Shown piece after piece: positions 21,057 to 31,064 of a stretch of 64,000 bases of DNA; within the stretch, counting starts at the first letter, position 1; each line of letters starts with the position of its first letter. A program made the position numbers and the translations under genes. Source of the DNA: Laetiporus sulphureus 93-53 (taxonomy: Eukaryota > Basidiomycota > Agaricomycetes > Polyporales > Laetiporaceae); the NCBI RefSeq assembly GCF_001632365.1, contig NW_024468532.1, forward strand, positions 193,623 to 257,622, in the 5' to 3' direction. The notes below the pieces were generated by a model. The model saw nothing but the letters and a program-made list of their open reading frames with translations, ran no database searches and was not told the origin of the DNA.

Positions 21057-23636
21057 TCATTGCTGGACAACGTCCTTCGTTTGTATCGCTACATCATGTG
21101 TCGGCCTGGTTTTCTCGCGCCGTCTCCTGCCCCTTGGCAGAGACCACTGCCAACGTTGTATAATCCTCAGTACCTTCCAACGAAGCATCCGTTGTCGTTG
21201 CTTGGAATACCGTTCCCGGGTGCGAACACCGCTCTCGCTGAGAGAGGCCAGTTTCGACATGAGCTCTTCAAGCGACGCGTTCTGCAACTCATCTGAGAAC
21301 GTGGCGACGGTTGGCCACAATTGCAGGAGTAAACGACGCGCGTGCCCACGAGCTTTGGCAGCGATGAATGCTTGCGCCAGCACGTGCAGCGCAACTACAT
21401 CAGGCTGGAGGCCGGCAGCCACGATCCTGCGGAACATGCGCAGAGCCGGCGCCAGTTTGCGCAGGCGAGCATAGCCCCAGACAAGGATAGTGTACATGAG
21501 GACGCTTCTCCGGGTCCCCGATTCGATTGCAGACTGCATGACATCCGACGCACGATCCATATCGCCAGCGGCCGCATAGCCCTCCATTAATGCGGAAAAG
21601 TGATATTCGTTGGGATGGAGACCACGGCTAACCATTGCATTAAATGATTGCTTCGCCATCTCCATATCTGCCCTGATCAACGCATCTTGCCTGATCCTCA
21701 GCGCGAAGGCCGCCCTGTCACCCTTGACGCCACGGGATTGCAATGATTCGAGGAGCGGTCGTACCAGCGCCCTATATGACAATTTACGGGGGAATACAAA
21801 CCCAGCCACAGGATCGTACGATTGAACGGCATCCGAGATGGTATTATCCGGTGCCTCGCGGTCCTCCATGGGCAGGGGACTGTTTTTGCCACGGGCTCCC
21901 AACCGAGACTGCTTCTTCTCCCAGCGGAGCAGAATGCGCATGATGGTATGAAGATGTCGCAGAGACACAGGCCGTTCCCGAGACTCTAGTCGTCTGAGCC
22001 ACCTAATCAGTTCGCGTGGCCGTGCATGCTCTACCTTGTCCAAATATGACAGGAGAAGCTGAAGGGTATACTCGTCATACTGCACCCCAACGATTCGCAT
22101 GATCCTCTGAATGATACGCATCCCTTGCAGCCCACGAGCCTTGAGAACGCCAGGAAGGATAGCGTTGAATACTTCTGTCGATGGGTTTATCTTCTCAGCA
22201 GCGTAGGCCGATTTTTGCTCTGGGTTGGCCAGGCCGACAAGACGAAGCAGTTCGCGCAGCCGTTCATGTTCGGGATGATTCCGACACATTTCAGCAATGG
22301 TCTGCATAGCAAGGTCCAGCCGTTCTGCTTTGACGTATGCCCGGACCAAGGCAGCAATCATGCTGCTATCCGGCCGTATATTCGTCACATCCATAAGCTG
22401 GAGGACATGAGCGATGCCAGAAAGGTCACCTTCCTTCGCCAAGTGGTTGATCATCATCGTCAAGGTGACGACATCGTACATAGGCTCCGATGTAGGACTC
22501 GTCGCTTCAGGTCTCCCAGTACGATCTGACCCTAACCGAGGCGTCTCTCCGCCTGCCTGGGTGGTATCGTCCCCATCGACAGGACGTAGTTTCACGTGTT
22601 GAGCACGCTGATTGCACATGTTTAGGTAACGATAAGCGGCGGGCAGGTCGCCTGCGTCTAACGACAGTTGAATTAAGCTGTTTAGAATGACGGTGGACGA
22701 TGGAGCCGCAGCCTCGCGCAACACATCTAGGGCCTTTGCTTGCACAGCAGGATCCGGTCCCAGTGGGCGATACGATGAGACGATGATCGCATGCGTGGAC
22801 GTGTCTACAGGGAAACCAGCCTTTTCCATGTCTGCCAAGTACTGCTTTGCACGAAACATATCTCGATTCCGCAGGTGAGCAGATATGAGGATATGGTATG
22901 TTCGTCGATTCGGTAGCAGTCCCTCCCGTTCGAATATCTCTATGATCTTGTCGAGAGATACGTATTCTTTTGTTTCCATCAACGCCCGAGCGTGCCAATT
23001 GAGCATGCGGACCGTAGTTCGACCTGTCTGCCGTTTGCCCATCGCAAAGACCGACGAAACTAGACGCCAGTGTTTCGAACTTGCCAGCTGATGGGCGACG
23101 CCTTCGTACGCGTTCTGTTTGAATTTGCATCCTAACCGGTAGGCCAATAAGAGGACGCCAATGGCCCGGCGCGGGTTGCGCGTATGCACCATAAGCTGCG
23201 CCAGTGCGGCAGCTTTGACACGGTCGGTGAGATGTTCCAGCAGTTCCTTCTTCGCACCCTCTTCGCGAACATTGTCCAACACGCGTGGGTCTGACCGAAG
23301 GCGGCGAAAGAGGTCGTCTATGATTAATGTGAATGGCGAGATGCCTTCCTCGGCATGCCTCGATCTCTTCCTCGGATGATGTCCTTGTAGACCCTTCAGA
23401 TCCAGCTGCCGCCGACGTTCGACTTTTTCCAAGGGCTTTCCATCTCCTCCCGGGTCTTTTGGAGGACCATGCGAGGGTGGTGTCCCATCTCGATGAGTCA
23501 ATGCTGGTTGCCATTGTGGAACTGCTGAATGATGGAGAAGATGGACAATTTGCAGCGGTGAAAACCGTGCGATGCAGGGCACCGAGAGATGACATGTTGC
23601 GGCTTGCCTTGATAGCTGAACAACTCTCAAGAGCAT
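21057..23636 (-). CDS. Mitochondrial PPR-repeat protein, 859 aa
   Basis: Intronless frame from ATG 23636 to the stop at 21057. Pentatricopeptide helix pairs are readable, for example TYHILISAHLRNRDMFRAK, VDTSTHAIIVSSY, TLTMMINHLAKEGDLSG, IAALVRAYVKAERLDLAMQ, YHFSALMEGYAAAGDMDRA and MYTILVWGYARLRKLAPAL. Spacing near 35 residues fits PPR motifs. The N terminus (MLLRVVQLSRQAATCHLSV, basic, no acids) fits a mitochondrial presequence. Such proteins bind organellar RNA and affect its stability, processing or translation; the RNA target is unknown. The end lies 93 bp from the convergent hapX end. A long overlapping frame on the same strand (22507-23595) is a shadow. Confidence 0.88.
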   Translation of the reverse strand: MLLRVVQLSRQAATCHLSVPCIARFSPLQIVHLLHHSAVPQWQPALTHRDGTPPSHGPPKDPGGDGKPLEKVERRRQLDLKGLQGHHPRKRSRHAEEGISPFTLIIDDLFRRLRSDPRVLDNVREEGAKKELLEHLTDRVKAAALAQLMVHTRNPRRAIGVLLLAYRLGCKFKQNAYEGVAHQLASSKHWRLVSSVFAMGKRQTGRTTVRMLNWHARALMETKEYVSLDKIIEIFEREGLLPNRRTYHILISAHLRNRDMFRAKQYLADMEKAGFPVDTSTHAIIVSSYRPLGPDPAVQAKALDVLREAAAPSSTVILNSLIQLSLDAGDLPAAYRYLNMCNQRAQHVKLRPVDGDDTTQAGGETPRLGSDRTGRPEATSPTSEPMYDVVTLTMMINHLAKEGDLSGIAHVLQLMDVTNIRPDSSMIAALVRAYVKAERLDLAMQTIAEMCRNHPEHERLRELLRLVGLANPEQKSAYAAEKINPSTEVFNAILPGVLKARGLQGMRIIQRIMRIVGVQYDEYTLQLLLSYLDKVEHARPRELIRWLRRLESRERPVSLRHLHTIMRILLRWEKKQSRLGARGKNSPLPMEDREAPDNTISDAVQSYDPVAGFVFPRKLSYRALVRPLLESLQSRGVKGDRAAFALRIRQDALIRADMEMAKQSFNAMVSRGLHPNEYHFSALMEGYAAAGDMDRASDVMQSAIESGTRRSVLMYTILVWGYARLRKLAPALRMFRRIVAAGLQPDVVALHVLAQAFIAAKARGHARRLLLQLWPTVATFSDELQNASLEELMSKLASLSESGVRTRERYSKQRQRMLRWKVLRIIQRWQWSLPRGRRRREKTRPTHDVAIQTKDVVQQ

Positions 23637-25653
23637 CGACAGCCGGCCTGACGTGAAGGCTGATGATGTGCCAACTCGCCTTGAGGAATGCGTTGGAATG
23701 GCGGAATCAACGCGTAGTAAAGTCTCATAAGTCCGTTTTGCTCACCTATGCACGGTGAATGGCGCTATGAGCCTGCTTTTCCAGTCCGTCTGAGCATGAA
23801 AATGCAGCAAATACCGTCGAGGGACGAACGGTGCTGGCGAGGAGGTGGCGATGATCTCGACTCGTGGTTTTCGCTCTGGGTTGCAAGTCTGGTCACTTCA
23901 CCGGCGAAGCCCGATCGTGCGATCTCGATGCCTGTGAAACGCCTTGCAGCTCGCAGCGAGCTACGCTCGTTGCACGACATCCCAGTGTCTCAACAAATTG
24001 TTCACCAGCATCGAAACGAAGATAGCCGTGTCTCTGGCACCTCCGGCACTTGACTGTCTCGATTGAAGTGCTGGACTATGGCTCAACGCGCGACGACCGC
24101 TCTAAAATGAACAACCTCCCACCTTCCAGTTACCATCCGGACGACTCAGGTGGTGAGAAGAAAGTCCTAATCATACCTGCCTCTGTCTGTGAGAATAGCA
24201 CAGGTGTGCGATGTGGCCTCGCCTTTCGGTCCATTCCAGATGACCAAGGCGAGCGCATGGTGCACGAAGGTATTACAATTACAATGCTACATGAACTCTC
24301 CAAGCCGCAGGTCCGGTCAAACAATCAATGGTAGCATATGTGCACCATCTGTAACATGATGCAGTGCGGTTCCGACCCGATAACGCGGCATGCTGAGTAA
24401 GGTCGGAATGAGCGAGGGCGGGCATCATTAATCTCAGTACCTGGGTCAGTCTCCAATATGAGTGGTGCGGCTAAGTGCCAGATTTCACAGCACCCGGTTG
24501 CAAGTACTACACAACAGCGGGATTGACAGGCACATATTCTCGGCTCTGCCACAAGGGTACGCATGTCCGCCACCGCAACGCAAACGCAAAAATTCTTGTA
24601 TGTCCACCGGGTGGCCGAGTCTCAGGCACCTCAATGTTATACTTAGACTGGCCTCCCCGCGTGAGCCTACGAAGGTATGGCGACAGCTATGGAGGCTCTA
24701 AATGTGACTGTGACTGAGACTTGTTTCTGCTAGGTTGCGAGCCGGCGCCTCTGGTTATGATAGTTACCAAATCAAGCTAGCAAAGTCCCGTCCGCAGCGA
24801 AGGTCAGCGTATGGGACCTCGCTGACAGTAGCAACTCCCATCAAAAAACGATGTGCACTGCCTCTGCCAATCAGCAACTTTGACTCAATCGAAACTTGGG
24901 AGGCGGGTACTCGGCAGCTACGTTAGCTGATCATTTGGTCAGCTTGAGGAAATCGCTTTCGAAAACTCGCAGTTCGTCGGCCGAGGGACATCCTGCCAGC
25001 ATTCTTCGACGTCCCAAAGGATAATATGCAGGGAGATTCGCCAATAGCTGATGACGTCTCTCAAACGGGTCACTGCCGACGCCGTTAGATCACCGCGAGG
25101 TTTGATCAATTGATGCGTAAAACAATGCAGTGTAAGTTGTTTCCGTGGCCTATTCAAATCATACCGTGTTTCTGACACCGATGCGTATGTGCCTTGGCGC
25201 TCTCACTGATTCGCTTAGCTCGTTCACAGCCTGTCATAAGTAAGCCAAACCTGGTGTTTGGGTCAGCCTTCCAACACCAGCAGGATGTGCCGAGCCAACC
25301 ACAATTTCGAAACGTCTACCAGAAGTGAGTCATGGTCACTATGTTTGGGCGGATGAATATCTATGCTTCATTCTACCTGCCTGCACAGGTGTCAAGCTGT
25401 GTGTGGATGCGACCCGACACTATGGGAATGCCCGAGGACACAGTATGCTCTGCATCAACTGTCCCGACCCGACAGCGGCTCCGCAGAATCATTCGCCCGA
25501 AGTCTTTTGTGGTAACAGCCACGCCGCCCACCGGCGAACACACAACAAGGAGCTGGGACAAGATGACTCTTACTCATCATATCGGCATCACATCATATCT
25601 GCATCTCATAAAAACGGTCTAGCTGTCCAGTTGCATAGGCACACTCTCCTGTT
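23637..25653. other. Gene-poor 2-kb interval
   Basis: No supportable gene. A plus-strand frame at 24475-24717 carries several cysteines but lacks a signal peptide, a splice-consistent extension or a recognisable family. The last few hundred bases are the promoter of the first adenylating enzyme. Confidence 0.45.
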
Positions 25654-27386
25654 ATGCTCTCCTACCAAACGCATCTCACTATCCTCGAGCGGACCGCGAG
25701 ACGGTGCCCCGACAACGTCGCCTTTCGTGTACCAGAAGTCGACGAGAGCAGCAGCGACATCCGTCACTGGCAATCTATAACATACAAGCAGTTCCTTCAA
25801 GATGTCGAACGATCTGCAAGGTATTGGTTGTGGAAGTTAACTGCCGACGATATCAGCGCTGGATCAGTAATTGGCTTGTGGTAAGTTGCATGAACGTATG
25901 CATGAAGTTGTATTGAGAAGTGCTATATAGGCTTGGAGGCACGACATACGTGGACGTCCTCCACATCTATGGCATTGCCCGGGCTGGCTTCATCCCGCAG
26001 CTCATATCGTTGCGATTACCCAACGCGGAAGTAATTCTCGAGTTGCTAAACCTTTCGAAAGGGAAAGCGATTGTTCATGATGCTTCCTTCACGTCGCCCC
26101 TTCGGCGGTGCCCGTTACCTGTATATGCAGCCGTTGACGTGCGAGAAGCGAGTCCAGTCGCTATCGACTTACCTCCTGTCGTCGAGGGATCTGACGCCGA
26201 CGACATCATCATGTTATTCCACACTTCCGGCTCGACATCTGGCCGCCCGAAACTCGTGCCATGTACCTACGCATGGTGGTCTACTACGATCATGAAGGCA
26301 GGGCAGATCATGAGACCGAAAACGCGGAGTACGTCACGGCAAGACACAGCGGTGTGCATGTGCGTAGCCGCGTAATCTTGAGCCTGTCATTATATTGATG
26401 GTGGTTGCAGGGGAAGCCTGTGTCACATGGGTCAATCCTTCATGCTCGCCGGGGCATTGGAACACGGCTCCTGCACCGTCCTATATACAAAGCAGGCTTA
26501 TTCCTCCGACGAGTTACTCGACATGATGCATCGCTGTGGACTCACACGCATGAACATATTTCCCACGTTCCTGAGTGTGCATCTGAAGAACTCGCGCCGG
26601 GATCCCAGACTGCTTGCAGGTTTGCAGGCACTGGACGAGATCCTAGTCACCGGCTTGCCGATGTCTCCGGAGGACCAACAATGGGTGCGTAGCAACGGCA
26701 TCAACGTGTTAGACTGCTACGCGAGCACAGAGGTTGCCGTCATGATGCTGTCGACTGGACAGGCCATTAATGGCCGTCTTCCGCCCCTTCAACCGATTGA
26801 AGGTGCTTCATACGCTATGGTTGCGACAGCGCCTCAGCCGCCGCAGTCTGATAGCGGATATTACAATCTCCACGCACGGCTGCTGGAGCTGGTCGTCTTG
26901 GCGCACTCTCCCGACTGCCCACATCCTTCACTGCGCGACATCGACGGAAACTACCACACCGGAGATCTCTTTTTCGAACAGTCTCCCGGAAAGTACGTGT
27001 ATTATGGACGGGACGATGACTGGATAAAGACGGAAGTTTCGTTGCGGTGTAACACCAAAGCCATCGAGGAGAACGTTTATACCACCTGTGGTGACCTTGT
27101 TTCCAACTGTGTGGTCGTCGGCACTGGGCGACCTTCTCCGGCTCTCATAGTGGAGTCGTTGACAGCCGATGTGGATGCCCAAAAGTTGAAGGCTATGATA
27201 TACAGGAGGATTCGAGCGTTTCACGCGCGGCGGTACCTCCACGAGCGGATCGCGTCCGCAGATGCGATTTTGGTTGCTCCTGCGAACACTCTTCCGAGGA
27301 CGGCTACTAAAGGCAACATTCGGAGACGGGCTGCTGAGGAAGACTTCAAGGCTGAGCTTGACCGCATATACTCACTAACGCGGTAA
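25654..27386 (+). CDS. Stand-alone adenylate-forming enzyme (AMP-dependent synthetase/ligase), paralogue A
   Basis: Activates a carboxylate as acyl-AMP; the acid is unknown. Three exons (25654-25880, 25931-26359, 26411-27386) give 543 aa. ANL-superfamily motifs are FHTSGSTSGRPKL (P-loop, A3), LDCYASTEV (A5), YHTGDLF (A7), YYGRDDDWIK (A8) and the C-terminal LPRTATKGNIRRRA (A10). The last motif resembles that of basidiomycete adenylate-forming reductases, but no carrier, thioester-reductase or condensation domain follows: the protein stops about 20 residues after A10, at roughly half the length of those reductases. A close paralogue lies inverted at 36308-38038 with introns at the same two places (after GLW and before GSxCHxGQ). 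It may be a ligase for a free acid or supply a partner in trans; both are inference. Confidence 0.85.
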
Positions 27387-27742
27387 CCTGACGTTCCCAA
27401 GCTCAAACATTACTCGTGTGCATACATACTTACTTGTTCTCGTGGGACGCTTCTGGCCACATTAATTGCTCTTGTACCGATAGTAATATTTCTATAATGC
27501 TCTCGCGCATTAGCTACCTTTTTCGACTGTCTTATTGTATCGATCGCTTGCTACACTTATGACTTATGGCAGCATTAGTTCACATGTTATATTATCGTCT
27601 CATGTCAGACTCGTACTTTCTCTCCAGTAAAATGGAAGCCGCATAACCAGTGACATTGGCCACAAGTTGACACGTGACCTGTCGTATGATATGCGCGTCA
27701 GGTTTGTCGCGTCTTGCGGGGCTCAACTGCCATCAAGGCACC
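27387..27742. other. Intergenic: 3' flank of adenylating enzyme and promoter of DMT transporter
   Basis: AT-rich, without a supportable gene. It ends in the leader of the transporter, which contains a short uORF. Confidence 0.45.
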
Positions 27743-27757
27743 ATGTTGAATGTCTGA
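27743..27757 (+). promoter_or_regulatory. Four-codon uORF overlapping the DMT transporter start
   Basis: ATG TTG AAT GTC TGA begins in a strong CACC context at 27743 and overlaps, out of frame, the main ATG at 27750, whose own -3 base is T. Such an arrangement usually lowers translation of the main frame or allows reinitiation. Confidence 0.45.
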
Positions 27758-29433
27758 GAGCGACAGATCTCGTCCTTTCATTGAGATGGATACACTTCCC
27801 GCACCCTTAGGCCGCGAACGATCTCGAGGAAGGTCACGATCGCGTATGAGGGAGAGTGCTACTAGACAGGACTATGTCATCGGAATTTGCCTTCTTCTCA
27901 TCGTCGTGGTGCTCTGGACATCGGGCAACTTTGTGACTCAGGTATGTCATGTATTGCTCGGTAGTTGGGCTGACTTACAGTGACGAATAGGGTCTGTTTG
28001 AAGACGGATATGAGAAACCGTTCCTGTACGATCCCCGCTTCCTATGGCCGGGATTGCTGTTGATGGGTTTTGCATAGTGTCACGTATCTCAATACTAGTG
28101 CATTTGCACTGTACCTTGTGCCATATGCCATCCGCATATCGCTCGAACGAAGACGCAGTAGGCTGCAGCGGGAGCGGAGGTATGCGCGCTTAATAAGAAC
28201 ACCCGCAGCTGTTGTTCAATCTAGAGAGCAGTTCGGGAGAAGAATCTGAGCCGTTGGTTGTTAACATGGATGCAAGAGAGACGATGCTGTCCTTGGTAAG
28301 TTAAATTGCCAATTCATTTATAGTTTTCTTGCCGAATCCAACTCATTTGTAGAACAATCAAGCATCCGGCGACATTCCTGCAGCGAAGGACCTATCTCCT
28401 CTGACAGTGCGAGAGACAGCGGAGTTGGCCGTGTTCTTCTGCTTACTATGGTTCATCGCGAATTGGTCCGTCAACGCATCACTTGATTACACCAGTGTCG
28501 CGAGCGCGACTGTCTTGTCCAGCATGAGTGGTGGGTATTGTCAATATCATCGCTCAGACTCACGTTCTGACAGCAGTCTGGCAGGTTTCTTCACACTGGG
28601 AATCGGTCGACTGTTCCGCGTCGAATCTCTTACTGTCCTCAAGTTCTGTACTGTCGTCACAAGGTGCAACCTAACAGTTCGGATCATAGTTGCATCAACT
28701 GAAAATGATGTCCGCAGCTTTGGGGGCGTGTTTTTAGTATCTTGGTCTGACTCATCGGAGGGCCGTAGTACTGGGCCGCCGGCTCCCTCAGCACCGATGG
28801 CGCCTTCACCGAGCAATCCCATCACAACGTTTGCGCTTGCACAGACGTTCGGTGATGTTCTGGCGTTATTATCCGCTCTGTTTTATGCACTTTACGTGAT
28901 CCTCCTCAAAGTACGGATCAAATCTGAATCGCGTATCGACATGCAACTGTTCTTTGGATTTGTCGGCTTGTTCAATATCCTCATGTGCTGGCCCGTCGGC
29001 ATCCTATTGCATTTTACCGGCGTTGAGCGGTTCGAGCTTCCATATACTAGCAGGACGGTGGTCGCTCTTCTCGTCAATGTCAGCACCTGCTTGTTGCATC
29101 ATTTTCCGCTTTCTAACTGCTTATTAGATGGGCATAACGCTGTCAAGCGACTATATCTATGTCCTCGCTATGTTGAAGACGACGCCGCTGGTAGTGACAA
29201 TTGGTTTGAGCTTGACCATGCCTCTGGCTGTCTTGGGAGATTTCCTCTTGGGGAAGCCTGCGAAGATGCAGGTGATCGTTGGCGCGGCCGTGGTGCTAAT
29301 CAGCTTCGTACTAGTAGGATGGGAAGACTCGCACAATAACGAGGAAGAGGACCTGCTCATAGGAGGGCCGCTTCACCAGGAGCAAGAAGAGGGAGGCGTT
29401 CGACTAGAGGAGGAGCATATCCCAGACGAGTGA
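27750..29433 (+). CDS. SLC35F-like drug/metabolite transporter superfamily membrane protein
   Basis: A ten-helix DMT-type carrier related to animal SLC35F5 and yeast vacuolar-membrane YML018C; the substrate is unknown. Eight exons (27750-27941, 27991-28025, 28078-28179, 28229-28295, 28353-28530, 28585-28663, 28718-29078, 29128-29433) give 439 aa. Helices are visible at GICLLLIVVVLWTSGNF, LNTSAFALYLVPYAI, ELAVFFCLLWFIANWSV, TSVASATVLSSMSGFFT, GGVFLVSW, VLALLSALFYALYVILL, FGFVGLFNILMCWPVGILL and IVGAAVVLISFVLVGW; FEDGYEKPFLVTYLNTS is a family hallmark. The N terminus is Arg/Ser-rich and cytosolic, and the C terminus is acidic. The acceptor of exon 4 is ambiguous by one codon (GAG|CAG|). An alternative start is the in-frame Met at codon 13. 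Confidence 0.85.
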
Positions 29434-29793
29434 GTCACTCACTGTCTCCTGCTAGATGCTCCATAGTTCATATTGGTACAATATTGATTGCTTTTCGTAA
29501 CATTTATGTATGCTGTTTGTTCATGCCTAGTTAGAGATGTCGATACCCGCGTTTGCATGTTTCCGGAGTGTATGTCTAAATCCAATAACCGCATTGTATG
29601 ATCGAATTTGATCGAGTGCACGAGCGTTAAACAGAGCCAGCAGTGTAAAAAGTATTTCCGTCTCTTCTAGCGCCATCATACATCGACAAAAAGTCTCCTT
29701 GAACAGATTTCGTACTGCAATAGCCATCGGTCTCTTTTTGCGTAGAGAGTACACTAAAGACAAGCGAGAACACCGGGCGACGCATCGCTCGCA
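29434..29793. other. Intergenic: 3' flank of transporter and SLX9 promoter
   Basis: AT-rich, with no supported gene. Confidence 0.45.
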
Positions 29794-30717
29794 ATGGTGA
29801 GTCTCCGGCAAGCGTGGTATATGTGCCATCAGTGTCCTGAAACTCGCAAGACAGCCCAAGGACAAGCGTCGACGCACTGCTCTGCACGAACAACCCATCC
29901 GTCTCTCAAAACGCCAGTTCGCAGTTCAAGATGATGCTGTTGAACATGTGGACGTCGGTGCACAAGCTGATGCATCTGTGTGTCCATCTGTGTCGCAAGA
30001 CCGCAGAGTTTATTGAATGACTGTGTGGCGATCACAGGGCACAGAAATTCTGCAGTCCGTAGACTCAGAAGCCATGTCCCGCCCTCTATCAATGAAGAAA
30101 AAGGAAAAGCAGGCGTTGAGGCATGAACTATTTATGCAACGTTTGTTCGTCCTTGGGTCGTCGTATGCAGACTGACATAACATGTTCCAGGATTGGTGTC
30201 TGCTCCAGGATTGGAGTCTGCTCCAGGATTGGAGTCTGCTCCAGGATTGGAGTCTGCTCCAGGATTGGAGTCTGCTCCAGGATTGGAGTCGTCGCGAGCT
30301 CCCTACTCGAAATCTCGTGAGCGCCGACTCAGGCGAAAGGCGAGAGAGCAATTGGCCGAGGGCGTGGATGACCTCAAGGCTGTCATATTGGAAATGGACG
30401 ACGACATACCCAGCTCGGTGGTAGAATCCGCTCGTCAATGTGCAACCGATGCGTCTACTGCTAATCAAAGGAGAAAAGCGCCAAATGGGTTGATTGGTGA
30501 AGGCAAAGGAGCTCCTCTCACCAAGGCAGAAAGAAAGCGCGCGCTGTAAGTAACATTAGCTGTACGACGCTATCAGTAGGACTCATCGCTCACCAGACAA
30601 CTCGAGCGACAACGGATCCCCTTGATACTGTCGACACCAGAGTTCGCATCCAACCCCTTCCAGACTATCCGCATTCACGCGCAAAATACGCTTGTCAAGC
30701 ATCAACCTCCAGAATGA
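29794..30717 (+). CDS. SLX9: SLX9-family ribosome biogenesis protein with hexapeptide expansion
   Basis: Small-subunit pre-rRNA processing and export factor. Five exons (29794-29796, 29855-29977, 30056-30140, 30191-30545, 30597-30717) give 228 aa. The first coding exon is only the ATG, and the second opens with PKDKRRRTALHE. Family blocks are KKKEKQALRHELFMQR, RERRLRRKAREQLA, GAPLTKAERKRAL and the C-terminal PLILSTPEFASNPFQTIR and HAQNTLVKH. Directly after the third intron, five tandem SAPGLE units (30191-30290) interrupt the otherwise conserved QRL...SRAPYSK junction; I know no such insert in other Slx9 proteins. The exon 2 donor is either 29978 or 29990, both in frame. Family call is firm from the C-terminal half. 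Confidence 0.85.
30191..30290 (+). repeat. 18-bp in-frame minisatellite in SLX9 coding exon
   Basis: Unit GATTGGAGTCTGCTCCAG, five full copies at 30191, 30209, 30227, 30245 and 30263, then a partial copy at 30281-30290. Copies 2-5 are identical and copy 1 differs by one base (GGTGT for GGAGT). The bases before copy 1 (TTCCAG) are the intron's 3' splice site, and every unit ends in CTCCAG, so each copy carries a near-duplicate of that acceptor. The encoded repeat is SAPGLE. Confidence 0.95.
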
Positions 30718-31064
30718 GGAGCGTCACCATAGCATGCCTGCGGCCCTATTGACCGCGAATCCTCGGCATCGTAAACATCTTCCCGAGTAGTCTCGCAAGG
30801 ATCAAACGAGGGAGACCGTTCAATTCATGCGCGTCGTCATATATATTTGTTCCTGGAATGCAAGGTGTATGTACATTAGTGGTATAACCATACGATAGCG
30901 TAGCGGCGTAACCGCAGCATAATAATCCATGACCAATGTCTATAGATTTGCCCAGAAGCGTCAAAAATATTGCGCGTCAACATGTGGAGGAGAGTGCAAG
31001 GATATAGATGGCATATGTTGCATATAGTCATTCAAGGCTGCTGTTTTCAGATGATCGCCGTGAT
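30718..31064. other. Intergenic between convergent genes
   Basis: AT-rich 3' flanks of SLX9 and the coiled-coil gene; nothing else seen. Confidence 0.45.

Noticed and set aside
22507..23595. 362-aa frame on the same strand as the PPR gene
   Set aside because: A shifted-frame shadow of the PPR coding region; composition is Arg/Ser-rich and matches no PPR motif.
24475..24717. Cysteine-containing frame considered as a small effector-like protein
   Set aside because: No signal peptide, and the frame is short with no spliced extension.
30191..30290. Short direct repeats considered as a CRISPR array
   Set aside because: Units are contiguous, without spacers, inside a eukaryotic coding exon.
30010..30468. 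Minus-strand frame with repeated SWSRLQ units
   Set aside because: Antisense reading of the SLX9 minisatellite; the plus-strand reading belongs to a conserved, spliced protein.
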